From positions 1 through 64,000 of the forward strand of contig JACKQC010000011.1 of NCBI GenBank assembly GCA_024233085.1: a stretch of DNA of 64,000 bases, written 5' to 3'. Positions 35,222-44,410 of this stretch are shown piece after piece. The translations under genes were made by a program, and so were the position numbers. Position 1 is the stretch's first letter, and each line of letters opens with the position of its first letter. Under the pieces are notes generated by a model that was not told the DNA's origin, ran no database searches, and saw only the letters and a program-made list of their open reading frames with translations. Origin of the DNA: Akkermansiaceae bacterium (lineage in GTDB: Bacteria > Verrucomicrobiota > Verrucomicrobiia > Verrucomicrobiales > DEV007).

Positions 35222-36130
35222 ATGAACCCGCTTTTCCGATCCCTGCTCGTCGCCGGATGCGTCTTCGCCGCCGGCCGCGCGGAAAGTTGCTTCGCCTGGG
35301 GGCAGAACGGCCACCGGGTCACCGCCGAGATCGCCCAGCGCAACCTCGACGCCAAGGCGCTCGCCGAAATCCGCAAGATCCTCGGCTCCGTCTCGCTGGC
35401 CGAGATTTCGACCTGGGCGGACGACATTCGCTCCGATGATTCGTGGAACTTCGTGGAGCCCTGGCATTACGTCTCCATCGAGGACGACCAGACCTGGGAA
35501 GAAATCCTCGACGCCGAGGCAAAGGACGAGGCGGTGAATTCCATCCTCGAGATCCTCGCCGTGCTCGAGACTTTTCTCGCCGATCCGAACACCGTGAGCC
35601 TGACCCTTCACGGCGCCGTGGGCCGACGGAGCAGCGCGGGGATTCCGCTCGAACAATCCCATGATATTGGGAAACGCGAGGCGCTCGCCCTCTACGTGCA
35701 TTTTCTCGGCGACCTCCACCAGCCGCTGCACGTGGGCCGCGCCGCCGACCAGGGCGGGAATCGCATTGGCGTCGAGTGGTTCGGCGAGGAGACCAGCCTG
35801 CACAAAGTTTGGGACGAACTCATGATCGATTCCCTCAAGCTGAGTTACACCGAACTCGCCACCTTTCTGAACCGAGTGCCCGAGGACACGCGGAATTCCT
35901 GGACTGCCACCACCGTGCTCGACTGGGCGAAGGAATCGAAAGCGGCTCGCGAAGCGGTTTACGATTTCGGACCGCAGAAAAGCGGTTATTACCTGAATGT
36001 GAAGCCGCCGCCGTCCCTCAGCTACCAGTATCGCGCCGATCACATCGAACTCCTCCGCGAGCGACTCGCCCAGGGCGGCATCCGCCTCGCCGCGAAACTG
36101 AACGCGATCTTTTCCGGTTACCCGGATTGA
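35222..36130 (+). CDS. S1/P1-type nuclease, secreted, trinuclear zinc
   Basis: 302 residues from ATG 35222. The export signal (residues 1-25) would be cleaved just before WGQNGHR, leaving Trp26 as mature N-terminus, as in S1/P1 nucleases where the terminal amine and carbonyl bind zinc. Other zinc ligands are visible: His31, Asp67 (STWADDIR), His82 (EPWHYVS), and the cluster H160-FLGD-LH166-QPLH170-VG. The family cleaves single-stranded DNA and RNA and can remove 3' phosphates, and would scavenge phosphate and nucleosides from outside the cell. It is convergent with the propeller gene (27-bp gap). Confidence 0.93.
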   Translation: MNPLFRSLLVAGCVFAAGRAESCFAWGQNGHRVTAEIAQRNLDAKALAEIRKILGSVSLAEISTWADDIRSDDSWNFVEPWHYVSIEDDQTWEEILDAEAKDEAVNSILEILAVLETFLADPNTVSLTLHGAVGRRSSAGIPLEQSHDIGKREALALYVHFLGDLHQPLHVGRAADQGGNRIGVEWFGEETSLHKVWDELMIDSLKLSYTELATFLNRVPEDTRNSWTATTVLDWAKESKAAREAVYDFGPQKSGYYLNVKPPPSLSYQYRADHIELLRERLAQGGIRLAAKLNAIFSGYPD

Positions 36131-36157
36131 TGATCAGAGCGTTTTCGTCTCGCCGAC

Positions 36158-39100
36158 TCACCCGCCGAAGCACGCCAGCCCGCCCTCGAGCAAGCTGACG
36201 ACGATGTGGCCGTTGCGGTCGATCGCCAGGCCGCCCGGCAGGGGTTCCGCCGCCAGTTCGACCTGGAAAAGCGCGTGACCGTCGGCCGGATCGAGCCCGA
36301 CGAGAAAATACTGCGGCCGGGCCCGGCGTATGTCCTGATAACGCGCCACGGTGACGATGGCGTTGGGCGCCAGGGCGATGGACAGCGCCTCGAATTCGTT
36401 GTTGTCGCCGAGGTTGGACTGCCACCGCTCCTCGTTCCGCGCGGCCATGGTTTCGATCAGGTTGCGAAAGACGCGCTTGCGGGGATCGGCCTCGTCCTCG
36501 AAACCGGCCTTCGCCCTGGCGGCCAGCGTGGCCGTATCGAAGGCGGAGACTCGGCCGTACTTGAAGTTGGCGATGGCGAGCATCGTTTCGTTCCAGGCCG
36601 GAACGACTCCGCCATAACTCAGCGTCATCGACGCGCGTTCGGGCGACCACAGTTCGAAGGAACCCTTCGTCGAAACGTTCCGCGGCGAGGAATAGAGAAT
36701 CCGGCCGCCGGCGAGCAGGGTATCGCCGTTGAAAACGCCGACGAACTTGCCGCCGTTCGACTGGGGCTGGCCGTTCTCGCGCGCCTGCTCGAGGCATTCG
36801 CCCGTCTTAAGGTCGTAGCGGGCCGGGGAGACGACATTGCCGCCGGCCATGACGAGGTGACCGTCGTGAATCGTCAGGTTGCCCTGAACGCTGACGCCCT
36901 TGCGCTGGTCGGCATTGAGGTGGCCCGACGAGTTGTTTTCCCACCGAAGCTCGCCAGATTCAGCGTCGATCGCGTGGAGATAGGTGCCGTCGTGATCGAC
37001 GATGCCGGCGCCGAAATACGCCACCCCGTCGTGGACGAGGACGCCGGTATTGACCGGCCAGGTCGAGCTGACCGAGCCGTAGATCATGACGTGCCGCTCG
37101 ACCGGCGCGGCGCGGAAACGCCAGAGCAACGCGCCCGTGGCGGCGTCGAGGCAGTAGGCGTGGCCGTCCCCGCTCCCGACGTAGGCCCGGCCAGCGGCCA
37201 AGGTCGGCGGAAATTTCACCGGACCGCCGGTCTGGAAGGTCCAGCGCGGCTCGCCGGATTCGCCGTCGACGGCGCGGACCCGGCCGTCCTCGCCGCCGAG
37301 AAAGACCAGGCCGCCCGCCGCCACCGGATCGGTCGGGGTGAAGGCGCGCTTCGGCTCGTACTGCCAGCGGAGTTTTCCGCCGCCCTTCACCGCGACGGTC
37401 GTCGCGGCGGACCGGGAGGGATTTCCGCGCCAGGTGGCCCAATCCGACTCCGAAACCGCCAGCGGCGGCTTGTCGGCCGACGGTGAAAACCCGCTTCGCT
37501 CGAGCCGGCTCTCGTCCCCGGCCGCCTGGATATCGAACCGGAAATCGCCGGCGGAACAGCGGGCGACATTGCCGATGAGCGACAGATTGCAGTCGCAGGC
37601 CCAGGGACCGAGATAGATCAGGCCGTTGGCGGGAATGACGCCGTCGTTGCAGGCCGGCCGGACGGCGCCGTCGATGGTGACGTTCTGGGTGGCGCGATCG
37701 TAGCGGGTCATGCCCTCGCCGCGGACGAAAAACGAATCCGTGCTGGCGGTGAGGCGGGTGCAGGAGCGCTTGAGGAATTTGAGGTCGTCCTCGACCGTGC
37801 CGGTCTTTGGATCGATCGCGATGTGGCTGCCGCCTTCGCCGACGCCGAGCACGACCTTTCCATCGACATAGATGGCGTTGGGGTTGTTGGTAACCTTGGA
37901 CTTCTGCCAGAGCATCGAGCCGTCCTTGGTCGAGAGGCCGATAACGTTCATCCGGGTCTGTCCCTGAACGACAAGGGAATCCGGCGTGGCCACCACCATG
38001 GTCTGGGTGCGCCAGCCGGGCGTCGAAGTGAGTCCCCGGCCGGGCTCCTCGATCAGCTCGAGGGTGATTTTCTCGCCCGTGGTCCAGATCTCGGCGCCGG
38101 TTTTCCGATTCAGGCAGCGGAAATGCTTGTCCGGACAGTAGAGGTAAAAATGATCGTCCCGGATGGCGAGCCCGCGGGAATCGATCAGGGAATCCTCCGT
38201 GTGGGTCCAGAGCACCTTGCCCTTTTCGATATCATAAGCCGCGACGGTGTCGCCGAAGCCGTGGGGAATGTGACGACCGTCCTGTCCGTTTCGGAGGCCC
38301 TTGCTGAGATCGGCCCAGCTCCAGCCGCCCATGGAACGGTTGCCCCGGATCGGCGTCACGCCGTCGCCCGGCTCGCCCGCCAGGGCGTAAAGCACGCCGT
38401 CAGCCATCGCGATCCATTTCCAGTCTCCGTTGAAGCCCGGAATCTCGATCTTGCCGCGTTCCTCGCCGGTTTTCGCGTCGAGTTTGAGGACATGATCGCC
38501 GTCGATCATGTAATAGATGTCCTCGGTCGCGACGAAGGCCGAGCGGTGGACAAGATAGTCGTCGGGCAGTTTTCGTTCCCACAGGATGATGCCATTGTAG
38601 CCGTTTCGGGCCACGATGCGGTTGAGCTGATCCCACTCGCGCTCGTGGTGGGCGATGTGGCCCATCGCGAGAAAAGTCCGCCCGCCCGCCGCCGTGGTGA
38701 TGGCCGGCATGCCGATGTACCACGGCCGCGCCATGAACTGCGTCATGTAGGGAGCCTTGATGAGGGTGTCCTCGGAGACGGGGTTGTTGTCCGGCGACTT
38801 TTCCCAGTGCGACCATTCGTCCATCCCCTCGGGAACCGCCTTCACGGTCGCGGTCCACGCCTCGCCGTCGAAACCCTGGGTGAAAACACTGCCCGCCGGA
38901 CGCAAGGCTCGCAGGGACTCGGCCGGTTCGAAATCGGCGAGACCGGTCGCGTCTCCCTGTCGGCAGACGATGAAATCGACGGTGTTCGCGGCGAAGGGCA
39001 CCCGGTCCAGCGGCCCCGCTTCCACGAGAAGGCGCTGGATCGCGAATCCGGCCTCGTCGGCCTTCCCCCGCAAATCCGCGACCTTCGCGGCATCGGGTTC

Positions 39101-39307
39101 CCGGACATAAACGAGCAGTTCGCTCTGCCTCGCGAGCGCGAGGGGGAGCGATCCATCGCCGGCGCCGAGGACGCAGCAGAGGCCGCGGTTCAAGTCGGCG
39201 CGCTCGAGGATTTCCGCGGCCGCCGCGTTCGCATCCCGCGCCAGAGAGCGCGGCGCCACCGCCGCGAGGCCGAGCAGGAGAGAAAGACAAATCCGGAAGG
39301 GCTTCAT
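36158..39307 (-). CDS. PQQ-like beta-propeller protein with N-terminal methyltransferase-like domain
   Basis: 1049 residues with a signal peptide (MKPFRICLSLLLGLAAVAPRSLA). Residues about 25-150 look like a Rossmann class I methyltransferase fold: RGLCCVLGAGDGSLPLALA as motif I, then LLVYVREPD, and VDFIVCRQGDATGLADF as motif IV. The rest, from about 160, consists of PQQ-like quinoprotein repeats (AYDIEKGKVLWTHTEDSL, AIDAESGELRWENNSSG, CLDAATGALLWRFRAAP). The signal peptide would export both parts, so AdoMet-dependent catalysis is unlikely unless the fold has been repurposed. The family occurs in PVC genomes; function unknown. The gene is divergent from the GntR-family regulator gene. Confidence 0.83.
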   Translation of the reverse strand: MKPFRICLSLLLGLAAVAPRSLARDANAAAAEILERADLNRGLCCVLGAGDGSLPLALARQSELLVYVREPDAAKVADLRGKADEAGFAIQRLLVEAGPLDRVPFAANTVDFIVCRQGDATGLADFEPAESLRALRPAGSVFTQGFDGEAWTATVKAVPEGMDEWSHWEKSPDNNPVSEDTLIKAPYMTQFMARPWYIGMPAITTAAGGRTFLAMGHIAHHEREWDQLNRIVARNGYNGIILWERKLPDDYLVHRSAFVATEDIYYMIDGDHVLKLDAKTGEERGKIEIPGFNGDWKWIAMADGVLYALAGEPGDGVTPIRGNRSMGGWSWADLSKGLRNGQDGRHIPHGFGDTVAAYDIEKGKVLWTHTEDSLIDSRGLAIRDDHFYLYCPDKHFRCLNRKTGAEIWTTGEKITLELIEEPGRGLTSTPGWRTQTMVVATPDSLVVQGQTRMNVIGLSTKDGSMLWQKSKVTNNPNAIYVDGKVVLGVGEGGSHIAIDPKTGTVEDDLKFLKRSCTRLTASTDSFFVRGEGMTRYDRATQNVTIDGAVRPACNDGVIPANGLIYLGPWACDCNLSLIGNVARCSAGDFRFDIQAAGDESRLERSGFSPSADKPPLAVSESDWATWRGNPSRSAATTVAVKGGGKLRWQYEPKRAFTPTDPVAAGGLVFLGGEDGRVRAVDGESGEPRWTFQTGGPVKFPPTLAAGRAYVGSGDGHAYCLDAATGALLWRFRAAPVERHVMIYGSVSSTWPVNTGVLVHDGVAYFGAGIVDHDGTYLHAIDAESGELRWENNSSGHLNADQRKGVSVQGNLTIHDGHLVMAGGNVVSPARYDLKTGECLEQARENGQPQSNGGKFVGVFNGDTLLAGGRILYSSPRNVSTKGSFELWSPERASMTLSYGGVVPAWNETMLAIANFKYGRVSAFDTATLAARAKAGFEDEADPRKRVFRNLIETMAARNEERWQSNLGDNNEFEALSIALAPNAIVTVARYQDIRRARPQYFLVGLDPADGHALFQVELAAEPLPGGLAIDRNGHIVVSLLEGGLACFGG

Positions 39308-39554
39308 GGTTCGAGGGGAGTTGAATGTTTCCGGGGTCGATTGTCCCGAAGATCGGCGCCTTCGGCAAGCCCGCAGGTCCCGGTCGCGGTCCGGCGAAAG
39401 CGGGTCGGGCGAGGCGTCCCCGCCGAGCTGTCTCTTGCATTGGCCGTATCCGGTCTTCCCCGCGCCCGATCCCGAAGCGGTTCCCGATTCATTACCCGCA
39501 CGATATCGTCGACGGCAACGGCGACAGGCCCCGATTGAACCCGGCGCGGCCTTC

Positions 39555-39595
39555 GATTCAACAGGGTTTGGTCACCGACCCAACCCTGTTGGGTG
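39555..39595. repeat. 41-bp palindromic element, copy 7
   Basis: Arms GATTCAACAGGGTT (39555-39568) and AACCCTGTTGGGTG (39582-39595), loop 13 nt. It lies 15 bp upstream of the 20-bp palindrome. Confidence 0.9.
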
Positions 39596-39610
39596 GGAGC
39601 TTTTTTGATT

Positions 39611-39630
39611 GCAGATTGTTAACAATCTGC
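39611..39630. promoter_or_regulatory. Perfect 20-bp palindrome, candidate GntR/FCD operator
   Basis: GCAGATTGTT followed by AACAATCTGC, with no mismatch. The centre TTGTTAACAA fits the TNGTNNNACNA-like pattern of operators bound by FadR/FCD-type GntR regulators. It lies 51 bp upstream of the start of such a regulator gene, where an autoregulatory operator would be expected. Binding is inference. Confidence 0.65.
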
Positions 39631-39681
39631 CATTCGTGCCCTGTTTCCGATCCGATTTCTTTTTAAAGTCGATTATCCCTC

Positions 39682-40293
39682 ATGCCCCCGAGCGCCTTTC
39701 CCCTCCGCACCCTGCGCGACCAGATTGCCGATCAGTTGCGCAATGAAATCCTCGCCCATCAACACGCGCCGGACGCGCCGCTCCGCGAGCATGACCTGGC
39801 GAAGCGCTTCGGCACCAGCCGCGGCCCGGTGCGCGATGTGCTGCTGCAATTGACGCAGGAAGGCGCGCTGGTTTACCGCCCCAACGCCGGCGTCCGAATC
39901 GGCACGCCGCCCGACGCCGAGACCCGCAAGCTGCTGATGCGATTGCGCAAGGAAATCGAACTCGCCGCCGTGAAACGACTGATCGAGGGGTTCCAGCCCG
40001 ACGACGAGCCCCAACTCCGCGAGACTCTCGACCGCCTGCGGCGCGCCTGTCGAAGCGGAGACATGCCCGGGATCGTCGGCAGCGACATGGATCTGCATCG
40101 CCACATCGTCCGCCGGGGCGCCGCGCCGGAAATCGAGCAGGTCTGGCAGTCGATCGCCGTGCGCATCCTGATGGCCTACTCGCGGCTGTCCGATTTTTCG
40201 GACATCCACGCCGAGCACGTCCGTATCGTCGAAGCGATTTGCGCTCGCGACGTGAAGGCAAGCCGCGCCGCGCTGGAGTCGAACCTGATTTGA
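39682..40293 (+). CDS. GntR family transcriptional regulator, FCD (FadR) subfamily
   Basis: 203 residues. An N-terminal winged helix (LRDQIADQLRNEILAHQHAPDAPL..., then EHDLAKRFGTSRGPVRDVLLQLTQEGALVYRPNAGVRIG) is followed by an all-helical FCD ligand domain. The FCD metal/ligand residues are seen in SDMDLHRHIVRRG and in the closing FSDIHAEHVRIVEAICARD helix. Members sense sugar acids or carboxylic acids. It is the first plus-strand gene before the polysaccharide block (64 bp before the cytochrome/DUF1549 gene), so it is the best candidate for the local regulator. The C-terminus is short by about 10-15 residues compared with many members. Confidence 0.9.
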   Translation: MPPSAFPLRTLRDQIADQLRNEILAHQHAPDAPLREHDLAKRFGTSRGPVRDVLLQLTQEGALVYRPNAGVRIGTPPDAETRKLLMRLRKEIELAAVKRLIEGFQPDDEPQLRETLDRLRRACRSGDMPGIVGSDMDLHRHIVRRGAAPEIEQVWQSIAVRILMAYSRLSDFSDIHAEHVRIVEAICARDVKASRAALESNLI

Positions 40294-40357
40294 AACGCCG
40301 ATTCCGATTTTCGTGACCCCCCGCTCATTCGTTCTCTCTCCGATTTCCCCGTTATTC

Positions 40358-43297
40358 ATGACGCATTCACCCTTCCCGTTCCACGCTCTGATGCTGACCT
40401 GGGTCGCCTTGACCCGAGGCCTCGCCTCAGCCGAGCCGTCGGAAGCCGACCGACTTTTTACCCTGAAAGTTGGGCCGCTGCTCGCCGAAAAGTGCAATGG
40501 CTGCCATGGCGACGACGCGGAAAAGATTCGTGGCGAATTCAAAACGCTCACCCGGGAAGACTTGCTCAAGGGGGGAGAATCGATCTCCGACGTCCTGGTG
40601 CCAGGCGACCCGGGGAAAAGCTTTCTCATGACCTCGGTCAGGTGGCAGGACCCCGACTACGAAATGCCGCCGAAGCAAAACGACCGGCTCACCCAGGAAC
40701 AAATCGGTTGGCTGGAGCAATGGATCAAGGGCGGCGCCCCCTGGCCCGACGAAAAGGCGCAGGCCGCCATCCGACTCGCGGAGTCCAAAAAGACGGAGAC
40801 ATCTGAAGGCGTCATCGTGGCCACCTCGGGCGGCCTCTCCGACGACTGGACCTACCGGCGCTATCAGCCGGAAGATTTGTGGGCGTTTCAACCGGTGGTG
40901 AAGCCTACCTTCAAAATTCAACACTCTTCACTCGCTACTCCTCGCTCAAACGCCGCCGACGGAGTGAAGAGTGATGAGCGACGAGTGATGAATGAAGAAG
41001 GAGCTGCAGCGATGGATCATATCCTTGCCGCCAATCTCAGCGCGGCGGGCCTTAAACCGGCTCCACAGGCTGATCCGCGCATCCTCATCCGCCGGGCGAG
41101 CTTCGATCTCACCGGGCTGCCGCCCACGCCGGAGGAGACGGAGGCCTTCCTTGCCGACTGGGACCACGATTCCGAAAAAGCCTGGGAAAGCCTGATCGAC
41201 CGCCTGCTCGCCAGCCCGCACTATGGCGAACGCTGGGCCCAGCACTGGTTCGATGTGGTGCGTTACGCCGACACCGGTGGCATGGCCAACGACTATGAGC
41301 GATCCAACCTGTGGCGCTACCGCGACTGGGTGATCCGTGCCTTCAATGACGACATGCCCTACGATCGCTTCGTGCGGGAGCAACTCGCCGGCGATGAATT
41401 GGCCGACCAAGCCGTGCTGAAAAGACTGGGCGGTGACGAAGCAAAGCTCGCCGAGATTCGCCGGACCGGAGATTACAGCGACGAGGAAGCGCGGATGATC
41501 GTCGCCACGGGTTTCCTGCGCCTCGGACCGTGGGACAATGCCATGGTGACTGACGAGGAGGCGCGCCAAATCTACCTCGATGACCTCGTCAACGCGGTGG
41601 GCCAGACTTTTCTCTCCACCACCCTGCGCTGCGTGAAGTGTCACGACCACAAGTTCGATCCGATCCCGACTCGCGATTATTACCGCATCTATGCCGCGCT
41701 GGCCGGCACCCAGATGGCCGAGCGTCCGCTGCGTTTCACTTCCGAGGAGAATCGCGATGGATTTGCCGAAAACCGCGCCTTCGTGCAGCGGATGTTCGAT
41801 TTTGCCCGCGGCGAAAAGGACAAGCTCGTCGCCCAACGCGAGGAGGCTGCGAAGCAGTGGTATGCGGAGCACAAGCTGCCTTACAAGGACAACGACGCGC
41901 GAAAGGACGATCCCGACGAAAGTAAGCCGCCGCGCAATGTCGGCATGGACTATGTCGCGGAAGGGCAACTCAAGGTCCGGGAACAGGACGACTGGATCTG
42001 GGAACGCGCCCTGGAACGCTTCGAGCCGATGGTCCAGAGCGTCTATGACGGCGCGCCCGGAAAGAAAGCGTGGAACGCGGCGCGCAAACTGCGGATGCCT
42101 CCGAAGATCGACACCGCCTGGATGCCGGAGAATTTCATCTATTCCGGCGGGTCTTTGGCCGCGCCCGGAGACGAGGTGCGGCCGGGCGTGCTCAGTGCCC
42201 TGGGAATCCCGGCCCGGAGTGATCAGAGCGATCCCTACGTGATCGCCGAGAGCGTGACGGCCCGCCGCCTCAGTCTTGCCGAGTGGATCGCCAGCCCCGA
42301 GAACGCGCTCACCACCCGCTCCATCGTCAATCGCGTCTGGCAGCACCACTTCGGCAAACCGATCGCCGGGAATCCGAACAACTTCGGCGCCAAGGGGGCG
42401 AAGCCCACCCACCCGGAACTCCTCGACTTCCTCGCCGACGACCTCGTGACGCACGGATGGAATCTGAAGCGACTGCACAAGCTCATCATGATGTCGGATG
42501 CCTACCGGATGTCCTCATCACATCCCGACGGCGACAAGCTCCGCGAGACCGACCCGAACAACGATCTGCTGGCCTTTTTCCCCTCGCGCCGGCTGACGGC
42601 GGAGGAGATGCGCGACGCGATGCTGCGCATCACCGGGGAGCTGAATCCCGCGCTCGGCGGCCTCCCCGCCTATCCGGAGATCAACCTGGAGGTCGCTTTG
42701 CAGCCCCGCATGATCCAGTTCTCACTGGCGCCATCCTACCAGCCGTCGCCCACCCCGAACGAGCGCAATCGCCGCAGCGTGTATGCCTATCGCGTGCGTG
42801 GCCAGGCCGATCCCTTTCTTGAGGTCTTCAACAAGCCGAACCCGAACGAATCCTGCGAAGTGCGCGACTCCGCGGCGGTTTCACCTCAGGCGTTTTCCCT
42901 GTTCAACAGCGACCTCATGGCGGACCGATCAATCGCCTTTGCCCTGCGCCTCGAAAAAGAGGCGGCAACCGACGAGTCGCGCATCGACCGCGCGTTCCGC
43001 CTTGCCTTTGGCCGGTCGCCGTCTGAGGCCGAGTCCGCCCGCCTGACGAAATACCTCGTCGAGATGCGCGAAATCCACGCCTCGACCAAGCCCGAGCCGG
43101 TCACCTATCCCACCAAGATCACGCGTTCGCTGGTCGAAGAGTTTTCGGGCAAGCGCTTCGAATACGAGGAGATCCTTCCCGTCTTCGAGGACTACACGCC
43201 CGACACGAAAGCCTCGGACGTCAGCCCCGAGACAAGGGCGCTGGCGGACGTGTGCCTGCTGCTGTTCAACAGCAACGAGTTCGTTTATCTGAACTGA
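40358..43297 (+). CDS. Planctomycete cytochrome C / DUF1549 / DUF1553 protein
   Basis: 979 residues from ATG 40358 (MTHSPFPFHALMLTWVAL..., a signal peptide). The PSCyt1 domain comes first, with haem motif C46-N-G-C49-H50. DUF1549 follows (about 230-440, RRASFDLTGLPPTPEETEAFLADW and YGERWAQHWFDVVRYADTGG), then DUF1553 (about 640-960, LAEWIASPENALTTRSIVNRVWQHHFGKPI and NSDLMADRSIAFALRL). The trio is a hallmark of PVC bacteria, usually next to a DUF1501 gene and linked to extracellular polysaccharide breakdown by genome context; biochemistry is unproved. The linker between PSCyt1 and DUF1549 carries a translated heptad-repeat hairpin (40914-41001). Its usual DUF1501 partner is 7.4 kb downstream at 50711. 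Confidence 0.93.
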   Translation: MTHSPFPFHALMLTWVALTRGLASAEPSEADRLFTLKVGPLLAEKCNGCHGDDAEKIRGEFKTLTREDLLKGGESISDVLVPGDPGKSFLMTSVRWQDPDYEMPPKQNDRLTQEQIGWLEQWIKGGAPWPDEKAQAAIRLAESKKTETSEGVIVATSGGLSDDWTYRRYQPEDLWAFQPVVKPTFKIQHSSLATPRSNAADGVKSDERRVMNEEGAAAMDHILAANLSAAGLKPAPQADPRILIRRASFDLTGLPPTPEETEAFLADWDHDSEKAWESLIDRLLASPHYGERWAQHWFDVVRYADTGGMANDYERSNLWRYRDWVIRAFNDDMPYDRFVREQLAGDELADQAVLKRLGGDEAKLAEIRRTGDYSDEEARMIVATGFLRLGPWDNAMVTDEEARQIYLDDLVNAVGQTFLSTTLRCVKCHDHKFDPIPTRDYYRIYAALAGTQMAERPLRFTSEENRDGFAENRAFVQRMFDFARGEKDKLVAQREEAAKQWYAEHKLPYKDNDARKDDPDESKPPRNVGMDYVAEGQLKVREQDDWIWERALERFEPMVQSVYDGAPGKKAWNAARKLRMPPKIDTAWMPENFIYSGGSLAAPGDEVRPGVLSALGIPARSDQSDPYVIAESVTARRLSLAEWIASPENALTTRSIVNRVWQHHFGKPIAGNPNNFGAKGAKPTHPELLDFLADDLVTHGWNLKRLHKLIMMSDAYRMSSSHPDGDKLRETDPNNDLLAFFPSRRLTAEEMRDAMLRITGELNPALGGLPAYPEINLEVALQPRMIQFSLAPSYQPSPTPNERNRRSVYAYRVRGQADPFLEVFNKPNPNESCEVRDSAAVSPQAFSLFNSDLMADRSIAFALRLEKEAATDESRIDRAFRLAFGRSPSEAESARLTKYLVEMREIHASTKPEPVTYPTKITRSLVEEFSGKRFEYEEILPVFEDYTPDTKASDVSPETRALADVCLLLFNSNEFVYLN
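40914..41001. repeat. Degenerate heptad repeats forming an imperfect inverted repeat, translated
   Basis: On one strand the sequence reads as degenerate 7-mers of the type TTCACTC. About 32 nt of them (40916-40947) are followed by a GC-rich spacer and an inverted counterpart ending near 41001. By my alignment 24 of 32 positions pair. The segment lies in frame in the linker of the cytochrome/DUF1549 protein, giving a Ser/Arg/Glu-rich stretch unlike its surroundings. Confidence 0.65.
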
Positions 43298-43306
43298 ACG
43301 TCCATC

Positions 43307-44383
43307 ATGAAAGCGCTCATTCTCGTCATGTTCGTTTCGGTGGCACTGCATCGGCAGGACGCCGCCGCGCAGGGCTTTATCAGGCTCTCTGTCGTTGATG
43401 GTCGCGACACCTTGGTGGCACCGGATGGCAAACCATTCTTCGCACACGGCGTCAACCACATCGGTCGGCACGGTGCGGGCGATGGCGCGAGGTCCGTCTC
43501 CGATGCCTGCAAAGCCATGGGTTTCAATGCCTATGGCTACGGCACGCCGGACGAACTGCACGACGACCTGCCCTACCTCGAAAGCTGGAACGATCTGGTG
43601 CCGATGTCACTGCATCGTGTGGACGGTTCGTTTCGCTTCGTGGACATCTTTGATCCTGCGGTGCAGACGGAGATTTCGGCGAAGATCGAAAAGACGTGCG
43701 CGAAAAGCCGGGAAAACAAGAACCTCATCGGCTACCTCTGGACCGACCTCGCAGCGTGGCCGCTGGAGAACAAGCAGAACCAAAACTGGGTGCAGTTCAT
43801 CCGCGCCCTCCCCACCGAAGCACCAGGCCGCAAGGCATACGAGCAATTCGTCGCAAGCGGGGAAAAAGAGGACATCCAGTTCCTCCGGCTCTTCGCTCGC
43901 GAATATTTCAAAGTGCTCGGCACCGCCACACGCAAGCACGATCCGAATCACCTTATCTTCGGCGATCGCTTCATCTTCTCGACCATCGTGCCCGAGCTGA
44001 TTGAGGAGATGTTGCCCTATGTGGATGCCATCGCGATCCAACCGAACTACGCAGCAGGCTTTCCGCGAGCGCAATTCGACCGCATTCATGCGATGACGAA
44101 GAAGCCCGTGCTGATCTGTGACTTCGCCATTCGCTTCAAAGACGGCGACAAGAAAATCAACGGCGGCAAACTCGAAGCCAGCGCCGAGGACGCAGGTAAA
44201 GCCTACACCGACTACATCCGCGAGGCCGCTGCCACCGGCTACATCGTCGGGGCCTTCTGGTGCAACCTCATCGACAGCCCACAGAACAGTGGAGTGAAAC
44301 AGGGGCTGTTCTTGGAAGGCTTGGAAACCCGCTCTGGTCTCGACGAACCCATTCGCAGGCTGAATCAAGAACTACGGCGCTGA
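43307..44383 (+). CDS. Putative glycoside hydrolase, clan GH-A, agarase (GH50)-like
   Basis: 358 residues with a short export signal (residues 1-22). The beginning (RDTLVAPDGKPFFAHGVNHIG) and blocks NLIGYLWTDLAAWPL, RKHDPNHLIFGDRF and KKPVLICDFAIRFKDG match the layout of TIM-barrel clan-A glycosidases related to GH50 agarases. At the positions where I expect the acid/base and nucleophile Glu, Asp is found instead (Asp147 in YLWTD, Asp272 in ICDF). The protein may use Asp or be a diverged, non-hydrolytic relative. It is smaller than typical GH50 enzymes (about 700 or more residues) and lacks their N-terminal domain. It starts 9 bp after the cytochrome gene and precedes the GH16 fusion gene. 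Confidence 0.65.
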   Translation: MKALILVMFVSVALHRQDAAAQGFIRLSVVDGRDTLVAPDGKPFFAHGVNHIGRHGAGDGARSVSDACKAMGFNAYGYGTPDELHDDLPYLESWNDLVPMSLHRVDGSFRFVDIFDPAVQTEISAKIEKTCAKSRENKNLIGYLWTDLAAWPLENKQNQNWVQFIRALPTEAPGRKAYEQFVASGEKEDIQFLRLFAREYFKVLGTATRKHDPNHLIFGDRFIFSTIVPELIEEMLPYVDAIAIQPNYAAGFPRAQFDRIHAMTKKPVLICDFAIRFKDGDKKINGGKLEASAEDAGKAYTDYIREAAATGYIVGAFWCNLIDSPQNSGVKQGLFLEGLETRSGLDEPIRRLNQELRR

Positions 44384-44410
44384 TTCGTGATCGCGCTCAA
44401 TCTCGCATTC

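Larger units (their letters stand above)
39308..39681. other. 374-bp divergent intergenic region
   Basis: Lies between the propeller gene start (39307, minus) and the GntR gene start (39682, plus). The left 240 bp are GC-rich without a recognisable motif. The right part holds palindromic element copy 7 (39555-39595), then an AT-rich stretch with a perfect 20-bp palindrome (39611-39630) about 50 bp before the regulator gene. Confidence 0.7.
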
